Shown: piece after piece, positions 43,945 through 53,289 of the stretch
Layout: each line of letters opens with the position of its first letter
How positions within the stretch are numbered: position 1 is the first letter of the stretch
DNA from: Fusobacterium varium
GTDB taxonomy: Bacteria > Fusobacteriota > Fusobacteriia > Fusobacteriales > Fusobacteriaceae
Reading direction: 5' to 3'
NCBI GenBank assembly: GCA_002356455.1
Contig: AP017968.1
Coordinates: forward strand, 2,046,001-2,110,000
DNA: 64,000 nucleotides
Position numbers and translations under genes: made by a program
The notes under the pieces: generated by a model
What the model was told of the DNA's origin: nothing
What the model saw: the letters and a program-made list of their open reading frames with translations, nothing else
Database searches by the model: none

Positions 43945-45072
43945 TTATTTTATTCCCATCCAATTTGCTATAATCATTTTTTGTACTTCAGAAGTTCCTT
44001 CATATATTTCTGTAACTTTTGCATCTCTCATCATTCTTTCAACAGGAAATTTTTTTAAATACCCATTTCCACCTAAAAGTTGTACTGCCTTTTCTGTTGC
44101 CTTCATTGCCACTTCTGAAGCAAGAAATTTTGACATAGAAGCTACATATCCGTATTCTTCTCCTCTATCCTTCATATCAGCTGCTTTATATATCAATAAT
44201 CTAGCTGCATCTATTTTTGTTTGTAAATCAGCTAATAAAAACTGTGTATTTTGAAATTGAGATACTTTTTTCCCATTTACTTCTCTTTCTTTTACATACT
44301 TTATAGCTTCATCCAATGCTCCTTGAGCCAATCCTATTGCCTGAGCTGCAACTCCTATTCTTCCACCATTTAAAGTAGCCATTGCAATTTTAAATCCTTC
44401 TCCTTCTTCTCCTAATATATTCTTTTTAGAAACAATACAGTTTTCAAAAATAAGTTCACAAGTAGATGAACCCCTTACTCCCATTTTATCTTCTGGTTCT
44501 CCTATCAAAAACCCTTTTGTTCCTTTTTCTATTATAAATGCTGATATATTATTTTCAGCTTTTTCTATATCTGTTTTAGCAAATACTACAAATATTCCAG
44601 CTTCAAGTGCATTAGTTATTAGAACTTTTTTCCCATTTATTATATAATTTTCTCCATCTAATACTGCAGTTACTCTTGTTCCTGCCTGAGCCTCTGTCCA
44701 GCCAAAAGCCCCAATTTTTTCTCCTTTTGCTAAAGGGATTAAAAAATTTTCTTTCTGTATTTCATCTCCATATTGGTATATAGGCCATGCACATAATGAT
44801 GTATGAGCTGACATAATTACTCCAGTTGAAGCACATCCTTTTGAAAGCTCTTCTACAGCTGAAATATAAGTTTTTGTGTCAAATCCAGCTCCACCGTACT
44901 TTTTATCAAAAGGTATTCCCATGAATCCTTCAACACCCATTTTTTTTATATTTTCTATTGGTGCTTCTGCTTTTCTATCTACTTCTGTTGCTGCAGGTTT
45001 CACATATGTTTCTGTAAATTTTCTTACTTTTAAAATAAAATCCTCTTGTTCCTTATTAATTCTGAAATCCAT
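43945..45072 (-). CDS. Short-chain acyl-CoA dehydrogenase (butyryl-CoA dehydrogenase-like)
   Basis: FAD enzyme of 375 aa, normal family length. Family signatures: 'GAFGWTEAQAGTRVTAVLDG' (FAD contact), 'MGVRGSSTCELIFENCIV', and the C-terminal 'YEGTSEVQKMIIANWMG' containing the catalytic Glu position of short-chain enzymes. It probably interconverts butyryl-CoA and crotonyl-CoA in butyrate fermentation. No etfAB or other butyrate genes are adjacent, and it has its own terminator, so it seems to stand alone. TGGAGGAAT precedes the ATG. Confidence 0.91.
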   Translation of the reverse strand: MDFRINKEQEDFILKVRKFTETYVKPAATEVDRKAEAPIENIKKMGVEGFMGIPFDKKYGGAGFDTKTYISAVEELSKGCASTGVIMSAHTSLCAWPIYQYGDEIQKENFLIPLAKGEKIGAFGWTEAQAGTRVTAVLDGENYIINGKKVLITNALEAGIFVVFAKTDIEKAENNISAFIIEKGTKGFLIGEPEDKMGVRGSSTCELIFENCIVSKKNILGEEGEGFKIAMATLNGGRIGVAAQAIGLAQGALDEAIKYVKEREVNGKKVSQFQNTQFLLADLQTKIDAARLLIYKAADMKDRGEEYGYVASMSKFLASEVAMKATEKAVQLLGGNGYLKKFPVERMMRDAKVTEIYEGTSEVQKMIIANWMGIK

Positions 45073-45445
45073 ATTATTCCTCCATCTATATAATTTACTT
45101 TATTATCTATTTTCAGGTTAATTTTATCACAAAACAAAAATAAAATAAAATTATATATTTTTATATTTCGATAAATTTTTTTTATATATATTTTACTTTT
45201 ATTTGATTTAATCTGTAACACTATATTGGAACAGTATTTATTTTTAAACTCTTTAAAGGAAACATGAATATATTTATCTAAGAAGTTAGTCAGATTTTCA
45301 TTTTAAATCTAAAGATTTGATAATCCTATTCTTTAATCTTTAATTATAAATTTCAAAAATTTGAACTTTCATTTCCAATTGACTCTCTTTTAATTTTATT
45401 CATAAATTATAATTTTTGTAAATATATTTTCAATCATTAAAAAAT
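45073..45445. other. AT-rich intergenic stretch, no gene seen
   Basis: About 370 bp. A minus-strand frame here (from 45221) lacks a ribosome-binding site, overlaps the dehydrogenase start and looks random. No other feature was recognised. Confidence 0.45.
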
Positions 45446-45477
45446 ACCCAAAACCTTAACTAGATAAGATTTTGGGT
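45446..45477 (-). terminator. Terminator of the small membrane protein gene
   Basis: ACCCAAAA / TTTTGGGT with inner CTTA / TAAG pairing. The minus-strand transcript ends in T-rich sequence. It lies 20 bp after the stop. Confidence 0.82.
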
Positions 45478-45496
45478 GCAATATTTTTATTATATT

Positions 45497-45943
45497 TTAG
45501 AAACTCCATAAATTCATTTCAAGACGCTTTCTCATGGTAAAAGCTGTAACCATTATAAGAAGGACTCCTCCTATAAGCATTATGCCACCATATGAAAGAC
45601 TTGTTAATTCCATTCCTAAACTTTTTAATAAAGGAATGGGATCCTTTTGAAAACTCATAAATAATCCATTATCTATATTTCTTGCATTACTTACAATAAA
45701 TATTAAATCTCTTAAAGCTAAAAGACCTGTAATTGCTGAAAGTATTCTTACAATAATTATATACTCCTTATAAAAAAGATAGCATGTTACCACTCCTAAT
45801 AAGACCAAAATTATTCCATTAAACTCTCCTGCACTCATTGAATAAAAATTTATTTTTTCTAATGATGATACTTTTACTAAAGGGCAAAATGTAGCTAATG
45901 CTATCATTCCTGCTCCTAGCATCCCTATGATTTTTCTTTCCAC
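45497..45943 (-). CDS. Small membrane protein of unknown function, four helices
   Basis: A 148-aa hydrophobic protein. Membrane segments are visible at about residues 6-24, 42-60, 66-84 and 115-136, with a polar loop ('NARNIDNGLFMSFQKDPIP') before the last. The pattern (two short helices, a positively charged turn, a helix, a loop, a helix) is common in small Fusobacterium and Firmicutes membrane proteins, but I do not recognise the family. A GGGGAG-type site precedes the start. Single-gene unit next to IS91-like copy 2. Confidence 0.72.
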   Translation of the reverse strand: MERKIIGMLGAGMIALATFCPLVKVSSLEKINFYSMSAGEFNGIILVLLGVVTCYLFYKEYIIIVRILSAITGLLALRDLIFIVSNARNIDNGLFMSFQKDPIPLLKSLGMELTSLSYGGIMLIGGVLLIMVTAFTMRKRLEMNLWSF

Positions 45944-46218
45944 AAAATCACTCCCCTATTTTGTTTTTATATATACATGTATATTACCTCACATTCTAAA
46001 AAAAATCAATATTCTTCTGCAAAGAAAAACTTATTTAGAATTCATTTGTATTCTATAATCCTTTTTTTTACTTCTACTAAATTTCAAAAAAATATTATTA
46101 TTTATGTCCTTTTAATATTTTTATAAAAAAAGCTGAGTAACATTTAAAAAAAATGTTTTACTCAGCTCTCTTTTTTGTATAATATAGTTACCACCCTAAT
46201 TATACAAAGGAGACATTC

Positions 46219-47427
46219 ATGCAAATCAAACATATTATCTCTAAAGTCAATATAACAAATCTTTTAGGTAAAATCAAGAAATATTTTAAAAATGAACATT
46301 TTGAGGATGTTAAACAGACTATTCAAAAATTCTTAGCTTGTTCTATTGATAAATCTTTTCTCTCTCTTCAATGCCCTAAGTGTCATGAGGCGCATAAAAT
46401 TAAAGTTACTTGTAAATCTAGATTTTGTCCTTCCTGTGGTAAACGTTATTCTGCTGTTTGAACTGAAAAAACTTCCACTTCTCTTATTGATGTTAAACAT
46501 AGAAGTGTCCTTTTTACTATTCCTGAAGAACTTAGAATGTTTTTCTTCTATGATAGAGACCTTTTAACTAAGCTTGCTTATGCTGTTAATGATGTTTTTA
46601 AATATCAATTTCATAACATTAAAGCAAAAAATCAAAGAATTCATAAAATTTCAAAATATTCCTCTAAATACTTTACTAACTCAGATATCATTCATTATGG
46701 ATTGATTACTGTTATTCATACCTTTGGGCGCGATCTTAAATGGAACCCTCATATTCATGCTATTGTTACTTTAGGTGGATTCAATAAAAACTTCCAATTT
46801 CTTGAAAAAAAATATTTTCATGTCAATTCCATTGCTGGACAATGGAAAAAAATGGTTATTGATATTGTTAAATCTGGAAATTATGACAAGCCTGAAATTA
46901 AAGCTAAAGCTTATGCTGCTGCTAACTACCTTTATCGCAAAAATACAAGATTCTTTTTCAATGTTGCAAAAAATGATTTAAATAATAATATTTATGCAAT
47001 TAAATATATTGGCAGATATCTGTCAAGAGCTCCTATCGCAGAATATAAAATTGTTGATTTCTATGATAATAAGGTTACTTTCTATTATGAAAGTCTTGCT
47101 GATGATAAACAAAGAATTGAGCTTACTTTAGATGTGGAAACATTTCTTTCCAAATTAATTATTCACATTCCCCCTAAACATTTCAAAATGATTAGGCGCT
47201 TTGGAATCTATTCTAGAAATATTAAATCAGAACTTAAAAACATCATGAAATTCATGAGAAAATATGTCTCTAAATATTCCAATTCTACTTTTTATCAACT
47301 TGAAATATGGAACGCTTTTGGAGTAAATCCTTTTTATTGTTTTAAATGTAATGCCAGAATGAAAGTTAAAAAAATATCATATTTTAATATACATACAGGC
47401 TCCATTTGCTGGAAAGAATATCGCTAA
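46219..47427 (+). pseudogene. IS91-like HuH (Y2) transposase with in-frame TGA, copy 2
   Basis: Same structure as copy 1: the zinc-binding segment ends at TGA 46459-46461, then the same frame stays open to 47427 with HuH ('NPHIHAIV') and paired-tyrosine ('YIGRYL') motifs intact. The TGA is therefore ancestral to both copies and not a sequencing slip in one of them. All other Trp codons are TGG. An in-frame ATG at 46537 could serve as restart. Confidence 0.8.
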
Positions 47428-47429
47428 AC

Positions 47430-47453
47430 AGCTGATTAACAATCAGCTTTTTT
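47430..47453 (+). terminator. Terminator of IS91-like transposase, copy 2
   Basis: AGCTGATT / AATCAGCT and TTTTTT, identical to copy 1. Confidence 0.8.
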
Positions 47454-47564
47454 GTGCTGTCAATTTTAATCTTATTCGATTAATATATCTAATATGAATA
47501 CAAAATAATTAACATTTTTTATTTTTTTAACAAATTTATCAAATTATAATTTCCTAAGAAATAA

Positions 47565-47597
47565 AAAAAAGTCCATTTTCTTTAATGGACTTTTCAA
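47565..47597 (-). terminator. Terminator of the secreted-protein gene, abutting IS91-like copy 2
   Basis: AAGTCCATT / AATGGACTT with a 6-nt loop; the A-run at the IS edge provides the T-tail on the minus strand. Confidence 0.75.
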
Positions 47598-47656
47598 TTA
47601 TTTTTTAATTTTATCTTAGATTTGAAGCACTGCTTATAAATTACACAAAATTTATC

Positions 47657-48184
47657 TTATTCCTTTGTTTTAATCATTTCATCAGTTATTTTTATTTCGC
47701 TTTCATAAATTTTTATCATTCCTGGTTTTCCATCAGCAGGAAATCTGAAAGTACTTTTTACTGCTGCTTTTCCTGGTATATTAATATCTCCAAACGGTCC
47801 TGAAGAAAAAACTGCAAATCCATCGGTATCTAAAAGCTGCAAAGATTTCTGTTCATGAAGATTTGTTAATCTTATCATTTTATCTGTCTCATTTTTTAAT
47901 CCAACTGTTACTTTATATCCTGTTTCATCCTCTGTTACTGTTAATGCTGAAGCTTTTATATACTTTTCAAAAACCTCTTTATCATAAATTATTAAAGCTT
48001 CATCTAAACTTCCACCATCTTTTCTTCCTGTATCTACACCATCTTTCACGCCTTTTAAAATATTTTTTCCAGTAGATACTGCTCCTGATACTACTGATGA
48101 CACTGCTTCAGTTACAGTAGACTTTTCTTCCGAATATGATGTTATACATGTTAATAATCCTAAAACACAAATTAATTTTTTCAT
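47657..48184 (-). CDS. Secreted protein of unknown function
   Basis: A 175-aa protein with a clear signal peptide (MKKLICVLGLLTCITSYS, cleavage before EEK). Next come a Val/Ser/Gly-rich amphipathic stretch ('VSSVVSGAVSTGKNILKGV') and a beta-rich domain (about 85-175: 'YKVTVGLKNETDKMIRLTNL', 'GFAVFSSGPFGDINIPGKA') that has the look of an immunoglobulin-like or DUF4352-type fold. I do not recognise the family. The cysteines in the signal are not in a lipobox context. GGAGGAAG precedes the start. Confidence 0.72.
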   Translation of the reverse strand: MKKLICVLGLLTCITSYSEEKSTVTEAVSSVVSGAVSTGKNILKGVKDGVDTGRKDGGSLDEALIIYDKEVFEKYIKASALTVTEDETGYKVTVGLKNETDKMIRLTNLHEQKSLQLLDTDGFAVFSSGPFGDINIPGKAAVKSTFRFPADGKPGMIKIYESEIKITDEMIKTKE

Positions 48185-48366
48185 TTCTTCCTCCCAAAAT
48201 AAACCTATTACAAATTTTTAAATGTAACTTCTTATATCACATTTATTCTTTTATTTCAATGAGTTTTATCCGTTTTATAATTAATATAGTTATTTTTATC
48301 AATTTTAAAGATTATTTATATAAAATAAAAAATGATAGAAATATCTAAAAATTTCTCTCAAAAAAA

Positions 48367-49167
48367 TTAATTTAAATCATATTTTAAAAAATCATTTTTA
48401 TCCATTGTAGTTCTTACTTTTTTAATATACTCTTCTCCTTCTTCTGAATATTTCATCAATCCATATGCTATTTCAGAAGCTGGTTTTTCATCATTTATTA
48501 ATTCTCTGACTTTTTTATATGCATCGTTTCTTGAAATTGTTAATACTATATCTGCCACTGAATCCTTTATTGTATCATATTTTTTTAAATGAGGTATAAA
48601 ACCATTATCCCTCGCTCCTTTTGCTGCTATTCTTGGTTCATTTGGATTAGTTGACCACATACCAAATATATTATTTCCTTCTCTAAAAAATCTTGATGTT
48701 CCCCAAGCACTTTCTAATGCACCTTGGGTTAAAATCAGAGAAGTTGGATATATTATCATTTTGGATTTCAATTCCTGCCAATTGCCATATTCTACTTTAT
48801 ATCTATTGAAAATATTTGCACAATATTTTTTTTCTTCTTCAGTTAACTCAGGTTTTTTTTCTAATTTCTTTATTATTTCCTTATCATTTTTTATTTCTTC
48901 ATGTACAACATTTATTGCTGGAAGAAGAAGCTGCACAAAAGCATCCTTTCTTTCTTCTGATGGAATTTTCCTTAAGTCTAATTCCTCATTAGAAAATACA
49001 TATAATCCTTCTTCATCTCTTTCTTCGTATAAATCAGCCACACTGTTTATTTCAATTTTTTTATATTCTACTTTTTTTAGAATATTATCATCAACTTTTT
49101 TATCACTATATTTAAACAATACAGCCATAATAAAAATCCCTAAAAGTAAATATTTTTTAATTTTCAT
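48367..49167 (-). CDS. Bax-like glucosaminidase-domain protein
   Basis: A 266-aa predicted peptidoglycan hydrolase. The start is ATG 49167, with GGA 7 nt before it; a GTG two codons earlier is possible. An N-terminal membrane anchor (about residues 5-22) leads into the periplasmic part. The glucosaminidase/Bax domain is seen in 'SLILTQGALESAWGTSRFF' (catalytic Glu in ALESAWG) and 'GNNIFGMWSTNPNEPRI', with 'FIPHLKKYDTIKDSVADIV' and 'LMKYSEEGEEYIKKVRTTM' near the end. It presumably cleaves glycan strands during cell-wall turnover. Downstream lies only AT-rich sequence with no clear terminator. Confidence 0.87.
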   Translation of the reverse strand: MKIKKYLLLGIFIMAVLFKYSDKKVDDNILKKVEYKKIEINSVADLYEERDEEGLYVFSNEELDLRKIPSEERKDAFVQLLLPAINVVHEEIKNDKEIIKKLEKKPELTEEEKKYCANIFNRYKVEYGNWQELKSKMIIYPTSLILTQGALESAWGTSRFFREGNNIFGMWSTNPNEPRIAAKGARDNGFIPHLKKYDTIKDSVADIVLTISRNDAYKKVRELINDEKPASEIAYGLMKYSEEGEEYIKKVRTTMDKNDFLKYDLN

Positions 49168-49293
49168 CAACACTTCCTTTCTTAATTGTTAAATGTTATA
49201 AAAATTTATTTGGTATAGTATACTTGATTTTCTCAAAAAAGTAAATAATTATTTTTTTCCAGAACTTCTTATATAGTTCTTTTTTCCATCATA

Positions 49294-49897
49294 TTAAAGG
49301 ATATTTTCTTCTCCAGTTATTCTTGGAACTACTTTTAAATCATAAAGATAATATGTTTTAGTACTTAATTTTGAGACAATACTACCCTCATCTCCTGCAA
49401 TTTCTGGAAGAAAAATCTCTTGATATTTTCCATTTATTATTACTATTCCCATAATTAATTTTTTTCTGTTTTTATTTTCTAAAATTATTAAATAATCCCT
49501 TTCTCCATCTCCATTTAGATCCGTTTTAGAGTATTCTATTTTATACTTTTCCTTTTCTGACAGCATTTCTTTTAACACAGCATAGTTTTTTTCCTAAATA
49601 TTTTCCTTTACTACAAGTTTCTTTCAGCATTTTATCTGATGAAATGTCCATTTTTTCGCTAAAAAGATTATTTTCTATTTCATCGTTTATATAATCCCAT
49701 CTATTTAACTTTTCATCAGATTTATTTATATATAAGTCTGTTAAATTAGAAAAAAGTTCTAAATCTTTTAAAGAAATACTATATCCAGTAACCCATATAG
49801 TCAAACTTTTTACATTATTTAAAAAATTTTTATTTATAAAAAATGAAAAATTTACTTTACAAGCTTTTTTAATATCTTTTTCAATAAACTTTATCAT
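49294..49897 (-). pseudogene. Frameshifted gene of unknown function
   Basis: Two overlapping frames read as one protein if one base is removed from the run of seven T on the plus strand (49586-49592; AAAAAAA in the coding sense). The first part (49897-49541, 118 codons) starts after a strong GGGGGG site and has 'VKSLTIWVTGYSISLKDLEL' and 'FSNLTDLYINKSDEKLNRWD' in leucine-rich-repeat style. After the shift the protein continues as 'GKNYAVLKEMLSEKEKY' and 'DLNGDGERDYLIIL' (an FG-GAP/EF-hand-like motif) to 49294. Without correction the first frame ends in an unnatural basic tail. It may be a real mutation, phase variation by slippage, programmed frameshifting, or a sequencing error in the homopolymer. 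Confidence 0.65.
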
Positions 49898-50157
49898 AAT
49901 ATTTCCCCCCTTTATAAAAAATTACTAGTTTCCTTATATCATATTTCATATACTTTTTCAATCAACTTTTCCTATTATTCTTCAATAATTATGAGATATT
50001 TTTAAAATTAAAAATATCTTTTATTTATAAAATAAATATTTTATTTTTCATAGAAAAAAGAAATTCTGTTAACACACAGAATAATGTAATATAAGAAAAT
50101 ATAGTTGAAAAAATATAATTTCATAATCAGAGTAAAAAATCACAGGAGATGATATAT

Positions 50158-50868
50158 ATGATAAGAAGATTACCAGTAGAAAAAATGGGTGAATCTAATC
50201 TGGGATGGTTGAAAAGCAAGTTTCACTTTTCTTTTGCAGAATATTTTAATGAAAATAATATAAACTTCGGAGTTTTAAGAGTAATTAATGATGATCTTAT
50301 TTCAGCAAATACAGGTTTTGATACTCATCCTCACAGAGATATGGAAATAATCACTTATGTAATTCACGGATATCTTACTCATAAGGACAGTATGGGAAAT
50401 GAATCTACTCTTTCAAGAGGTCAGGTACAATACATGAGTGCTGGAACTGGAGTAAAGCATTCTGAATATAATAATCATTCTGAAGAGCTTAGATTGCTTC
50501 AAATGTGGGTACTTCCTGATAAAAAAGGACATACTCCTAACTATGGAGAATATAAGTTTGATTGGAATGAAAGAAAAAATAAATTTTTGCATTTTGTTTC
50601 AAGTAAATCTGGTGATGCTCCAATAAAAATCAATCAGGATATTAATTTTTATGCCTTGGAACTTGATGATGGCAAAGAGGAAAATTTTGAAATAAAGCAT
50701 GGCAGACAAGCCTATGTTGTACAAATAGAAGGTAAATCTTCTATAAATGATTTAATTCTCAATACAAAAGATGGATTGGAAACTATAGGAGAAAGTTTAA
50801 AGATAAAGGCTCTTGGAAAATGTCATATACTTATTATTGAAATGCAGGAAAGAGAAGATTTAAAATAA
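50158..50868 (+). CDS. Pirin-family protein
   Basis: Bicupin of 236 aa. ATG 50158 is chosen because GGAG ends 9 nt before it; an earlier in-frame ATG at 50149 touches that site. The metal ligands of the N-terminal cupin are visible in 'GFDTHPHRDMEIITYVIHG' and 'GTGVKHSEYNN'. 'QMWVLPDKKGHTPNYGEYKF' also matches YhhW-type pirins, some of which have quercetinase activity. The physiological substrate is unknown. It is monocistronic with a strong terminator. Confidence 0.9.
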   Translation: MIRRLPVEKMGESNLGWLKSKFHFSFAEYFNENNINFGVLRVINDDLISANTGFDTHPHRDMEIITYVIHGYLTHKDSMGNESTLSRGQVQYMSAGTGVKHSEYNNHSEELRLLQMWVLPDKKGHTPNYGEYKFDWNERKNKFLHFVSSKSGDAPIKINQDINFYALELDDGKEENFEIKHGRQAYVVQIEGKSSINDLILNTKDGLETIGESLKIKALGKCHILIIEMQEREDLK

Positions 50869-50882
50869 TATTTTCCTTATTT

Positions 50883-50909
50883 AAAGGCAGTTGAAAGACT
50901 GCCTTTTTT
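50883..50909 (+). terminator. Terminator of the pirin gene
   Basis: AAAGGCAGT / ACTGCCTTT with a 6-nt loop and a TTTTTT tail. Confidence 0.9.
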
Positions 50910-50976
50910 AATGTATAATGATATTTAAGACTTATTGATCATCAAAATACAGTTATACACAAAGGGGGAGGATTTG

Positions 50977-52383
50977 ATGTTTCAATTATTAAAAAAACTT
51001 TTTTGGGTGGAGTATATGCTCAATCCAGAACAAATACTTGGAGATATTCCAACTACAAAAGAAGTTTATAAGACTTCTTTTAATATTTCATGGCCATGTG
51101 CGTTGGAAACTGTTCTGGTAAGCCTTGTAGGGTCCATTGATATAATGATGGTGGGAGGACTTGGTGCACATGCTATTGCTGCTGTCGGTCTTACTAATCA
51201 GCCTAAATTTATACTGCTTGCTATGATTTTTTCATTAAATGTAGGGGTTACTGCAATTGTTGCCAGAAGAAAAGGAGAACAGGATTATTATGGTGCCAAC
51301 AGTTGTCTCAGACAATCAATCATGTTGTCTTTAGGTATTTCCCTAGTAATGGCTTTTCTAGGTTATTTTTTTGCCTATGAAATATTAGAATTTGCTGGAG
51401 CTGGAGATGATGTAATTTTAGAGTCTGTAGCCTATTACAAAATTCTTATGGTCAGCATAGTCTTTACTGCTTTGAGTCTTACTATAAATGCTGCTCAGAG
51501 AGGAGTAGGAAATACAAGAATATCAATGAAAACCAATATTACTGCTAATATTTTTAACCTTATATTCAATTATCTTCTTATTAATGGAATATGGATTTTT
51601 CCTAGATTAGAAGTTAGAGGGGCTGCTATTGCGACTACCATTGGAAGTATAATTGGATGCCTCATGTCTATCTTTTCTCTTTACTATAATACTAATTTTC
51701 TTGAAATGAAAGCTAAAGTTAACTGGAAATTTGATAAAAAAACAATGAAGGCCTTTTTAAATATCAGTGGAAGCTCTGTTGTAGAACAAGTATTTATGCG
51801 TATAGGTTTTTTCTCTTTTGCTAAAATAGTTGCTGCACTTGGAACTGTGGCTTTTGCAACACATCAGATATGTATGAATATTATAAATCTTTCTTTTTGT
51901 TTTGGAGATGGATTAGGAGTTGCAGCTTCATCATTGGTAGGTCAAAATCTTGGTGCAAAAAGACCAGATAAGGCTATAATTTATGGAAAAACTGGCCAAA
52001 GAATGTCATTTATAGTATCAACAGCACTATTTCTATTTTTCTTTTTTGGAAGAAGATTCTTAATCACATTATTTAATTCAGAAGAACATATAGTTTCTCT
52101 TGGGGCTATGATTATGATAATAATTGCATTTACAACTCATGTTCAAACTTCTCAGACCGTTTATCTTGGCTGTCTTCGTGGAGCTGGAGATACAAAATTT
52201 GTTGCTCTTATATCATTTATAAGTGTAGCTGCTGTAAGACCTATTCTGGCTTGGATACTTTGCTTTCCTATGAACATGGGATTAATGGGTGCATGGGTGG
52301 CTCTCTTTGCAGACCAAACAATAAGATATTTTTTAAGTAAAATGCGTTTTAATAGTGGATATTGGACTAAAATTGAAATATAA
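50977..52383 (+). CDS. MATE-family efflux transporter
   Basis: Second MATE exporter, 468 aa, twelve membrane helices. ATG 50977 follows GGGGGAGGATTTG; a frame extension of 14 codons upstream has no such site. Signatures: 'VSLVGSIDIMMVGGLGAHAI', 'GVTAIVARRKGEQD', 'NAAQRGVGNTRISMKTNI' and 'GCLRGAGDTKFVALI', typical of the NorM/DinF-like group. Unlike the MATE gene at 36166 it shows no riboswitch or long leader. Sodium- or proton-driven drug or metabolite export is predicted; the substrate is unknown. Confidence 0.92.
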   Translation: MFQLLKKLFWVEYMLNPEQILGDIPTTKEVYKTSFNISWPCALETVLVSLVGSIDIMMVGGLGAHAIAAVGLTNQPKFILLAMIFSLNVGVTAIVARRKGEQDYYGANSCLRQSIMLSLGISLVMAFLGYFFAYEILEFAGAGDDVILESVAYYKILMVSIVFTALSLTINAAQRGVGNTRISMKTNITANIFNLIFNYLLINGIWIFPRLEVRGAAIATTIGSIIGCLMSIFSLYYNTNFLEMKAKVNWKFDKKTMKAFLNISGSSVVEQVFMRIGFFSFAKIVAALGTVAFATHQICMNIINLSFCFGDGLGVAASSLVGQNLGAKRPDKAIIYGKTGQRMSFIVSTALFLFFFFGRRFLITLFNSEEHIVSLGAMIMIIIAFTTHVQTSQTVYLGCLRGAGDTKFVALISFISVAAVRPILAWILCFPMNMGLMGAWVALFADQTIRYFLSKMRFNSGYWTKIEI

Positions 52384-52462
52384 TTATAACTATTAAAACC
52401 TAATTTAATAAATATATTAAAATATCGCTCTTCTTTAAAAAGTATTTACTAATAATTTACTA

Positions 52463-52499
52463 AAAAAAGATGGATTTAATTAAATTTTCCATCTTTTTT
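52463..52499 (+). terminator. Terminator of the second MATE gene
   Basis: AAAAAAGATGGA / TCCATCTTTTTT with a 13-nt loop; usable from both sides. Confidence 0.8.
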
Positions 52500-52560
52500 A
52501 TTTTCTTATATTCATATAAATTTTATTAATTCGCTTTCTAATTTTAGCAATATATTGTAA

Positions 52561-53253
52561 TTAATCTTCTTCCAACATTTTATATTCTTTAATTAACAAA
52601 CTTGACCAGTTAAATAATTCAGTTGAATAATTTAAAAATTTGCCTTCAGAAGTATTCTCTATTTTTTTTATCTCCATATATATTTTTAAGATTTTTCCAT
52701 CCTGCTCTGATAATTTAGGTAATAAATCTGCTTTTTTCTTTATGTATCTTCCTGTTTCATAATAATACTTTGCCTGTAATACAAAAGAAGCTGCTTTATA
52801 CAATGAGAATAACAGCTCTAAATCTTTTTCATGCAGAATATTATGTCCACACATGTGGTATAATATATTGCAGGAACCAACTAATATTGCTCTTCTTACA
52901 TCGCTTTTTTTAATTGTAGGAACAAGGAAATCTATATTTCCAACTAAAGGTTCTGTGTCATAATAAAATTGAAACACATCTGCCTTCTCCCAATTGATTA
53001 ATTCTTCCTTTCCCGAAATAAATCCACAAATTTTTTCTCTATCTTCCATTTTAGAAATAATTTCATCATATTTCTTCAAATCTTCTATGTCTACTTTATC
53101 TAAAATTATAACTATATCTATGTCGCTTTCTTCTGAAGCCTCTCCCCTCCCATGACTCCCCTGTAAACCTATAAATTCAATCCTGCTGCCAAAACCTTTT
53201 TTCATTTCTTTTACAAAGTTTTCCAACCACTCTTTTTTGATTAAAAATGTCAT
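52561..53253 (-). CDS. Nucleotidyltransferase-domain protein
   Basis: A 230-aa protein of the polymerase-beta nucleotidyltransferase superfamily. The active-site motif is intact: 'GLQGSHGRGEASEESDIDIV' (GS...RG then SDxD at about residues 32-48). The C-terminal half is helical, like the substrate-binding domain of aminoglycoside nucleotidyltransferases ('LFSLYKAASFVLQAKYYYETG'). Resistance function is possible but not shown; many such proteins have unknown substrates. It lies about 35 nt downstream of thiD in the same direction. Confidence 0.83.
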   Translation of the reverse strand: MTFLIKKEWLENFVKEMKKGFGSRIEFIGLQGSHGRGEASEESDIDIVIILDKVDIEDLKKYDEIISKMEDREKICGFISGKEELINWEKADVFQFYYDTEPLVGNIDFLVPTIKKSDVRRAILVGSCNILYHMCGHNILHEKDLELLFSLYKAASFVLQAKYYYETGRYIKKKADLLPKLSEQDGKILKIYMEIKKIENTSEGKFLNYSTELFNWSSLLIKEYKMLEED

Positions 53254-53289
53254 ATTCCCCTTCCCCCTTTTAATTATTTTAAAATAATT

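Larger units (their letters stand above)
46123..47569 (+). mobile_element. IS91-like insertion sequence, copy 2
   Basis: Second copy of the 1447-bp element, offset by exactly 14118 bp from copy 1 and in the same orientation. About ten substitutions separate the copies, including four amino-acid changes in the transposase (I/V, Y/S, I/V, A/V), so they are not a fresh duplication. The right edge again abuts the A-tract side of a terminator, here that of the secreted-protein gene at 47657. Confidence 0.85.

Noticed and set aside
45030-45221. Minus-strand frame of 63 codons upstream of the acyl-CoA dehydrogenase
   Set aside because: No ribosome-binding site, overlaps the dehydrogenase start and its leader; composition looks random.
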